Positions 58,146 through 64,000 of a stretch of DNA of 64,000 bases are shown piece by piece. Every line of letters begins with the position of its first letter. The first letter of the stretch is position 1. The stretch comes from Dicyema japonicum (taxonomy: Eukaryota > Dicyemida > Rhombozoa > Dicyemidae). The stretch is from assembly GCA_011109175.1 (NCBI GenBank), contig RDEW01000003.1:1422429-1486428 (forward strand). The letters are read 5' to 3'. Position numbers and translations under genes: made by a program. The notes under the pieces were generated by a model. The model was not told the origin of the DNA. It saw only the letters and a list, made by a program, of their open reading frames with translations, and ran no database searches.

Positions 58146-58430
58146 ATTTCGATCTTTTGTGAAATATTTGATATTAGCGAAATAGCTTTTTCCACAGAGG
58201 CAGAACATGCAGTACAACTTTCAAGATTTGCATAGACAAATGGTGGGAAACTTTTATTCGAATCTTTTTCATCTAACTTCATTTTTGAATTCCTTAAGTT
58301 TTCTTGGATTGCAACAGAAGCGTGTGTCTGTCGTCAACGATATCTTCGAGTGCACTCTAAGTATACTTGTATCTATTCTGAAGATATGTCAAAACAGTCC
58401 CCACCTCTCTCTATAGTATCCATACATTTA
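58146..58430 (+). other. Unassigned 69-codon ORF (58207-58416)
   Basis: MQYNFQDLHRQMVGNFYSNL and VSVVNDIFECTLSILVSILK look like real protein but were not recognised. An AG acceptor-like tract (TTTTTCCACAG) precedes it, so it may be an exon or old element. Confidence 0.25.
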
Positions 58431-59440
58431 TTTATTTTATTTATTTAGAACCCGGATCACCAAGAAAGAAAGACAAAAAACGTCAAACAGTTAGGTAATC
58501 CCAGTTCTCGTAATCAAATGAGCCATCCAATGTCTATGGTCTCCTATTGTTCCCACTACCGTGCGAAAGCAGAGGAATCCGATTGGGGAGGAAAAACTTC
58601 CTAACCAATCGACTTTCTTTTGCCTTGGAAAAGGACAGGTTAAGCGGGTTTCCGTCCTCCTTACAGACATGAAGGAATCCGATTCGCGACTACGGTCGCA
58701 GCTTCCGTGAGTAGGGATTAACCGTTAATCAGAGTGAGGGCCCATCATAGATATAGTTTTCCGGTATATGGAATTGATTCTGTGGAGCGTAGTCTCTGAT
58801 AACGCGAATCTCCATGCAACAGAGGTACACTCCACATCTGGGGCGGTTTGCCGGTAGAGTTTTCCAACAGAAGCGTCCAAATTTAAAGAAGTCTTTCAGA
58901 CAACCGCGCGAATAAAATTCAACTTCTGCAGTCCTCCCAACCACAGCTTTAGGTTCGGACGAACCTTCGAATCAAAAATCTTCCCAATAAGAAGCTTTCT
59001 TGGGACTGTGTTGAAAGCCTTGTTTATGTCGATTGATACCATTATAGTTCGATGTGTGGTGGAATGACATTAAATCCATCGGCTTTGAATTGGATAAACC
59101 TTCCAAGACGAAAACCATGTTGAAAAGCCGTTTGAATAAGGTAATGGCAGATAGTACCAGTTTTTCAAGAAGTTTTAATAATGTGCTGGTTATGGAGATT
59201 GGCTTGTATGAAGCAGGTTGTCTTTCCGGTTTTCCAGACTTCAAAACTGGTTTGATAACAGAGTTCTTCCAAATATTGTAGTTAATAGACAGGTTAAATA
59301 CTGCGTGAGGTAGCCAATTGTGTATTTGTTTAGGTGTTTCAGGTGAATTGAAGATACTTTGTAGTACCGAGGTCCGTGAGTACTTTAATCCGGCGATAAC
59401 CTCTGAGTACCCATACATAGTTAAACAAAAAATTAAGACT
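58431..59440 (-). mobile_element. Jockey-type LINE, 5'-truncated
   Basis: From 59418 the frame reads YSEVIAGLKYSRTSVLQSIF, NIWKNSVIKPVLKSGKPERQ and ASYKPISITSTLLKLLEKLV (RT domains 0-2). STKTRLSTQSQESFLLGRFL in another frame is the decayed domain 3. The 3' end at 58431-58470 reads GGTGATCCGGGTTCTAAATA on the minus strand, then AATAAATAAA. Confidence 0.75.
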
Positions 59441-59462
59441 AAATTTTATTGAAAGTACAAAA

Positions 59463-62181
59463 TCAATAAGCATCATTTATTAGTTTGACACAAGTATCCT
59501 CAATGGAAATGGGTAATAGTGATATAATATCATTTGCAATGCTCAATGTCTGATCAGTTTTACGACGATATACTATTTCCAAGATAGATTTTGACATTTT
59601 GTTTTGCGCAATACTGGTAATATAAATTAATAATAAACCGACAGAATTTACTAGTAAGATTCATGTGGATGATAAGTGGGAATGATCTCCATAATAAGTG
59701 AAAATAAGACATTCGTGGAAACATCGTTCTAAAGTAGTAATATAACCGTACCTCACGCTCTACAATCGTCCAATATTCCTTAAATAAGCACAGTTTACTG
59801 ATGTTATAATCGGGAATTTCCTCCTTATGGGGAGATATGACTTTTATGTACTTATTTAACAGCGACACATTCCCTAGCAATAACCAATAAAGTGACCATC
59901 AACAAAAAGGCGCGAAGCCAGCCCACTCCTACAAAACACAAAAATGTGCTCTGCAGTACTGAGCAGACAGGAGTAAGAAAAACCTCAGAATTGATGTGAT
60001 TCAACGCACGTGCACAATAAGCCTATATAAATATAGTAAGCAAAACTTTTGTCTGGTAGATAAGATTAACAGGAACGCCAATCGACACACAAAATTGTTC
60101 TTTCTCATTCAGGGGATAATCACAAGAGCTTAGGTTGGAGTGCAATATATGTTCAATCGTGGTGGTACGTCTGAGCCAATAAACGAATAAAATACATTTT
60201 ACAATTTTGAATGAACATCGACACATACACCCCCCATTTCCAGAGCCCGTCGTTTTCAAGCTGATTCGCAAAACGAACAGTGCAATCGTCGACGATGGAC
60301 AATTCTTCATCTTTGACGACATTCAAGGACGTAATCACCATGGCAACCAGCCAACTAAAAATAAAAAAAGAAAATAACCTAAAACTGTGATCTTCAACTT
60401 CTTCAGAGTTACTAATAGGATTAAGCAAATCAGCCAAGTCATATTCAACGTTGGAGTATCTTAGAAGGAGGGCAAATGACATTACAAATTTACGCCTTAA
60501 ATTCGCGCCCAAATTAAAAAGAAGGTTGGGTCAATTTTGAAATATAATCTGAATGGGGGTTAGCAAGCCCATAATCCTCGTCAGACGTTATAATATTATA
60601 ATATTGAATGAATCACATCACTTATGGAAGCATCAGACACAGATATATACCTAAAGTAAATGTAATGTAAAAATACTTCAAAAGTACAGCAAACATGAAA
60701 GCCATGTGCAATCATCACACGCATTAATGATTATTCCATCATCCACCTTGACTGACAAAAGTCCGCCCATGATGAGGTATATACGCAGAACATCATCATC
60801 CATAGATATTTGGAGATGTCTCTTCGATCCATGATATAACCTGCTTTCTAATATATTCTCTCCGATGAGACCCACAGTGAGACATGATGAAAGCGAGACG
60901 ATGTAAACTATTTCCATAGCAAACTCGCATGCTTTATCGACTTGGAGTGATGACAATAATTTTTCTTATATTTGTAATCCCACTTCCAGGACAAGGCAGG
61001 TGATTAGTTAGCATAAACTCTTGAAGGAAACTCAATAATCTTTTCTTTTGTGAGTTTGGCAGACAATCCTCTGACTGCCATAAAATAGGAATAAGCCCAA
61101 GAACGAGTAATCTTTCCTCTAAGTATCACATTTATCTTTAAGTACCATTAAAATGAAATCCAGTCTTACTGAGTTAGTTCAATAAAGTCCCCGGGGTTAC
61201 TTAGTCTGAAAAAGTCCTCATCATTCGTCTTAAATGAGCATTTAGTAGCAAATCCAAAATCTGGGATTATACAACCTTGGTTACAGGCATCAATTTAATC
61301 GAAGACTTTTCAGGCTTGGTGTTGCAAAACTTTAGTAAATGCACGTCGTTAATGGAAGTAAGATTGCCCGACAAACGATCCTCAAACATAAAGTCACTGC
61401 GATCAGCATCATCGTTTACTAAAGTGAAGATAAAAATTACTAATTGCTTTAAGGGGGTGAATAATCCGGCACTCGTTTATAGGAAAGGCTGAAAATGACC
61501 TCGAAAACAAGGTCCCGACGTCGGCGATCGTCAATTTCCGGCCATTATAGAGGGAATTCTTACAACTAGACAGAGCCTTCTTTTTTTTGTGAAGGTAATT
61601 TATACTAATTCCTAGTACCCTCAGTAAAACTTATATACCCTCATAAATTTTATCAGATCTATTTTCACGTTTTACAACTAAATCAGAGACCGAATTTTCG
61701 TCCACTCGAGTGTCTTCAACAACCATTGACTCAAACGAAACGTTGACCTGGGATTAATATATAAGAAGAACCTGATCTTCAAAAGAACTAAAGGAATCAT
61801 TAACCAATCCATATTTCGTGAAATGCTTCACTGCAAATTTACAAACTCCTCTCGATAGGTCATATGACAAAAATTTTCCTCCCATCTTCGATACAGTATC
61901 AATTAGAGTGCTCTCATAGGATATATCTTGAGATCCCGTAGGCCAGCAAAAGTTTAAAGTGATTATCGCAGTCCGATTTAGTCCAAGACCACGAGGAGGA
62001 GTGTAGTCAATGTCATAAACTTTGACATATTTATCCCCTATTTTAGCTTTTGGTAAAAAAATGTTGAGTACCATGCGTGTAAATTTCATTAAAAAGACGT
62101 TTCGGTAACACCTGGAAACAATATTGATCCATAATCATTGTAGATTATTAAATTTCTGAACTTTGTCAATGACTCGTACAT
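59463..62181 (-). CDS. Nup98-96 nucleoporin precursor lacking an evident FG-repeat region
   Basis: Nuclear pore scaffold precursor. ATG 62181 gives MYESLTKFRNLIIYNDYGSI, the start of the Nup98 autoproteolytic domain, followed by VKVYDIDYTPPRGLGLNR, ITLNFCWPTG, SYDLSRGVCKFAVKHFTKYG. HF-T is the self-cleavage site, with Thr where vertebrates have Ser. The Nup96 part follows: LVLGLIPILWQSED, KRLLSFLQEFMLTNHLP, LQVDKACEFAMEIVYIVSLS, LRIYLIMGGLLS, RYSNVEYDLADLLNPIS, RFANQLENDGLWKWGVYVSM, LCLFKEYWTIVERE and a final TLSIANDIISLLPISIEDTC. Introns of 22-25 nt are visible, for example after SFEDQ near 61750, but several junctions are unresolved. An extra T lies at 62091-62095. No FG or GLFG repeats were found upstream to 62600. 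Confidence 0.82.
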
Positions 62182-62229
62182 ATCTATTGAAAAGTTAAGC
62201 AAATATCACTGTAATAACAAGAGAAATGT

Positions 62230-62704
62230 AAAATTTTAAAAATTTACAAATTTATTATTAATAATTTAATTTATAATCAAAAATATTTATATCTCATTGC
62301 ACAATATTTTCTGTCACAGTCCGTAGGTCAGATTCAATAAGCACTTTCGAGGCTGGCGTGTCATCGATGATTTGTTTTGTGGGGAAATACGAATATAATT
62401 TTCTTTAAAGTCAGAATTGTTAATGTTATTTTTTTATATTTAACGAGTTTGGATAGAAAATGATGAATTACTGGAACAGCCTATAAATCAACAGAGGAAA
62501 TCCATGTAATGACATGGAATATCAAATCGGGAAACGCGTGACTTGTCAATATTTTTTCTAATTTTAAAACTAAGAATCACCGACAAAATGAAATAAAAGA
62601 AAGTTCAAGATAGAAAAATAAGACAGCTTCTCCACAAGATTCCACGTATAGCACGTTGTTGTCGAAGACGATGAGTTTTCGAGCCCAATACGGTCTTTTT
62701 TCTA
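62230..62704. other. No gene; LINE 3' end at about 62555-62600
   Basis: On the minus strand TGTCGGTGATTCTTAGTTTT matches the LINE terminus at 16455 and 15690. The rest is AT-rich. Confidence 0.45.
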
Positions 62705-62835
62705 AGATCGCTTGGGTCAATGATTAAGAAAGTTAGTAATGATCGTCGGGAAACCGAATGGTTGTTCCAAAGGATTTCTCTGACAGTTGTCAATAAAAAC
62801 AGCCATTCCATTCTATCAGCTGGATTATTATGACT
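62705..62835 (+). repeat. Dispersed repeat with internal inverted repeat, copy 2
   Basis: Matches 26970-27100 from GATCGCTTGGGTCAATGAT to CAGCTGGATTATTA with few differences. Confidence 0.7.
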
Positions 62836-63310
62836 TCGGCAAATCAAAGTCAATTTTGTTTCGATTCAATAAAGAAAGCAAAAGACATTATGATAGTTTA
62901 GATTTATTGTTTTTTATGTACTCTCTGGTAGACAGAAAACACAAAACTTTTACTGGGACAAAAATTAGATGACTGACATTGCAACAAGAGTCTTCAATTT
63001 ATAGATATCTAGGATGATGGACATCAATACAAAGGCAGTACTAATATGTCAACTCTCTGTCATTTACCAACATCGTCGGGAGCGAGGTAAAGGCACTTTC
63101 CGACGCAGAAAAAACAAAGAGCTAAGGAAAAGAAATATGGAGCACTTTTCGATCGATATACTTTTCCCGCGTTTGTTATCGAGACAACTGGAACGATAAG
63201 CAACAAGTCCTTGATCTCGAACGTATTGACCAAGAAACGCATGACTTATCTAGTTGGTCTTCATAGCGTTCATGAGGAAAAGCATATCACTATAGTCGAC
63301 AGAATTAATA
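62836..63310. other. No certain gene
   Basis: Short ORFs of about 60 codons only. 63240-63300 (GTTGGTCTTCATAGCGTTCA) is related to 17000-17030 (GTTGGTCTCCATAGCGTCCT). Confidence 0.35.
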
Positions 63311-64000
63311 TACAGAAAGTCTCTCGAATCCGCGAATTATAACTAATAAATTCTTTAATCCGCCATTTTTTGCTAACAAAATTTCTCGATTCCGCCATGA
63401 ATCCGCCATGTCTCTTAATTTTAAATAATTTTATAGATAAATAATTAAATTATTAACACGTTGTCATTGTTTATTGTTGTTTTTATGAAACGTAACTGTA
63501 CACGATTAAAAAACAAACAAAAAATTGCCATTTTAAAGTTTATTGAATCGAATATTGAATTACCTTCTATAAAAATTTCAGAAATTTTTTTTCAAAAAAT
63601 ATAATGCACCTATTTCTCTTAGATCTATTGATGATTGAGAAGTAAAAGAAAATCTGAAAATATGTTGAATAAAATCTGAGGATTTGTTACAAAATATGCA
63701 TGGAGAATCTGCAACTTTAAATTTTGACCCTATTTTGGTGTCAGATTTTATTGAATTAATCAAAAATAAAATCAATCTCTACGGAGCTCAAAATGTTTAT
63801 AATGCCGACGAAACTAGTTTATTTTACAAAATGATGCTGTCCAAAAGTGTTTGTATAAACCTTAAATCAGGTTATAAAGCATTAAAAGACAGAGTTTCAG
63901 TCATGTTATGCACAAATGTGGACGGTACAGATAAACGAACACCTTTACTAATTGGGATGTTTAAAAATCCTAGATGTTTCAAAAATTTTGATTATTATTC
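63311..64000 (+). mobile_element. Pogo/Tigger DNA transposon, 5' part
   Basis: Starts with TACAGAAAGTCTCTCGAATC, the terminus shared with the MITE at 7382, preceded by TA. A transposase frame begins at ATG 63485 with a CENP-B-type helix-turn-helix (MKRNCTRLKNKQKIAILKFI). After a damaged stretch at 63600-63660 it runs open to the window edge as SATLNFDPILVSDFIELIKN, AQNVYNADETSLFYKMM (first catalytic Asp in NADET), LKDRVSVMLCTNVDGTDKR and GMFKNPRCFKNF. The remaining catalytic residues and the right terminus lie beyond base 64000. Confidence 0.85.

Noticed and set aside
61277-61492. 71-codon ORF on the plus strand
   Set aside because: Antisense to Nup96 exons, which have convincing homology on the minus strand.
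62787-63242. Overlapping 60-codon ORFs
   Set aside because: In repeat-rich sequence and not conserved.

Overview
This is nuclear DNA of a small animal. Host genes here include an executioner-type caspase, a two-domain C-type lectin, Miro, SMG9, a Nup98-96 homologue, IFT88 (so a ciliated organism), a mitochondrial ADP/ATP carrier and an RNF212-like meiotic RING protein. Their reading frames only become continuous after removing many GT..AG introns of about 18-31 nt, most of them 22-26 nt. That intron size, with an AT-rich genome, points to a dicyemid mesozoan (Dicyema-like). This is inference from intron size and gene content; no species marker was seen.

Layout. 1-5131 is transposon debris: a jockey-type LINE, an SINE, a Ginger/KRBA2-type integrase and an R2/NeSL-type LINE. 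5579-7263 is a short kinesin-6. 7382-10975 is repeats and apparently non-coding DNA. 10978-13438 holds a caspase and a secreted C-type lectin on the minus strand. 17217-19702 is IFT88, converging on TSR3 (19926-20686). 20740-26920 is a segmental duplication carrying two identical tRNA-Ile(AAT) genes, with SMG9 between the copies. 27230-30740 is repeats and LINEs. 30976-33120 is an unrecognised tail-anchored acidic protein gene. 33725-37060 is a jockey LINE split by a nested MULE with an exact 9-bp target duplication. 38293-41533 holds a Miro fragment, an RNF212-like gene and an intact Miro. 46346-47619 holds PPAN and a COMM-domain gene head to head. 50270-51815 is a deleted LINE. 52923-53868 is the ADP/ATP carrier. 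55145-59440 is SINE and LINE debris. 59463-62181 is Nup98-96. 63311 to the end is the 5' part of a pogo/Tigger element.

The host genes are housekeeping genes (ribosome biogenesis, NMD, nuclear pore, mitochondria, cilia, cytokinesis) plus apoptosis, meiosis and surface-recognition genes. They lie in compact pairs (divergent gaps of 94 and 155 bp, a convergent gap of about 80-220 bp) separated by islands of decayed transposons. There is no operon-like functional cluster. Two window-wide signals stand out: the tiny introns, and about fivefold excess of the palindrome CACGTG. Several conserved genes carry isolated 1-nt indels, mostly in homopolymers, which look more like assembly errors than decay.
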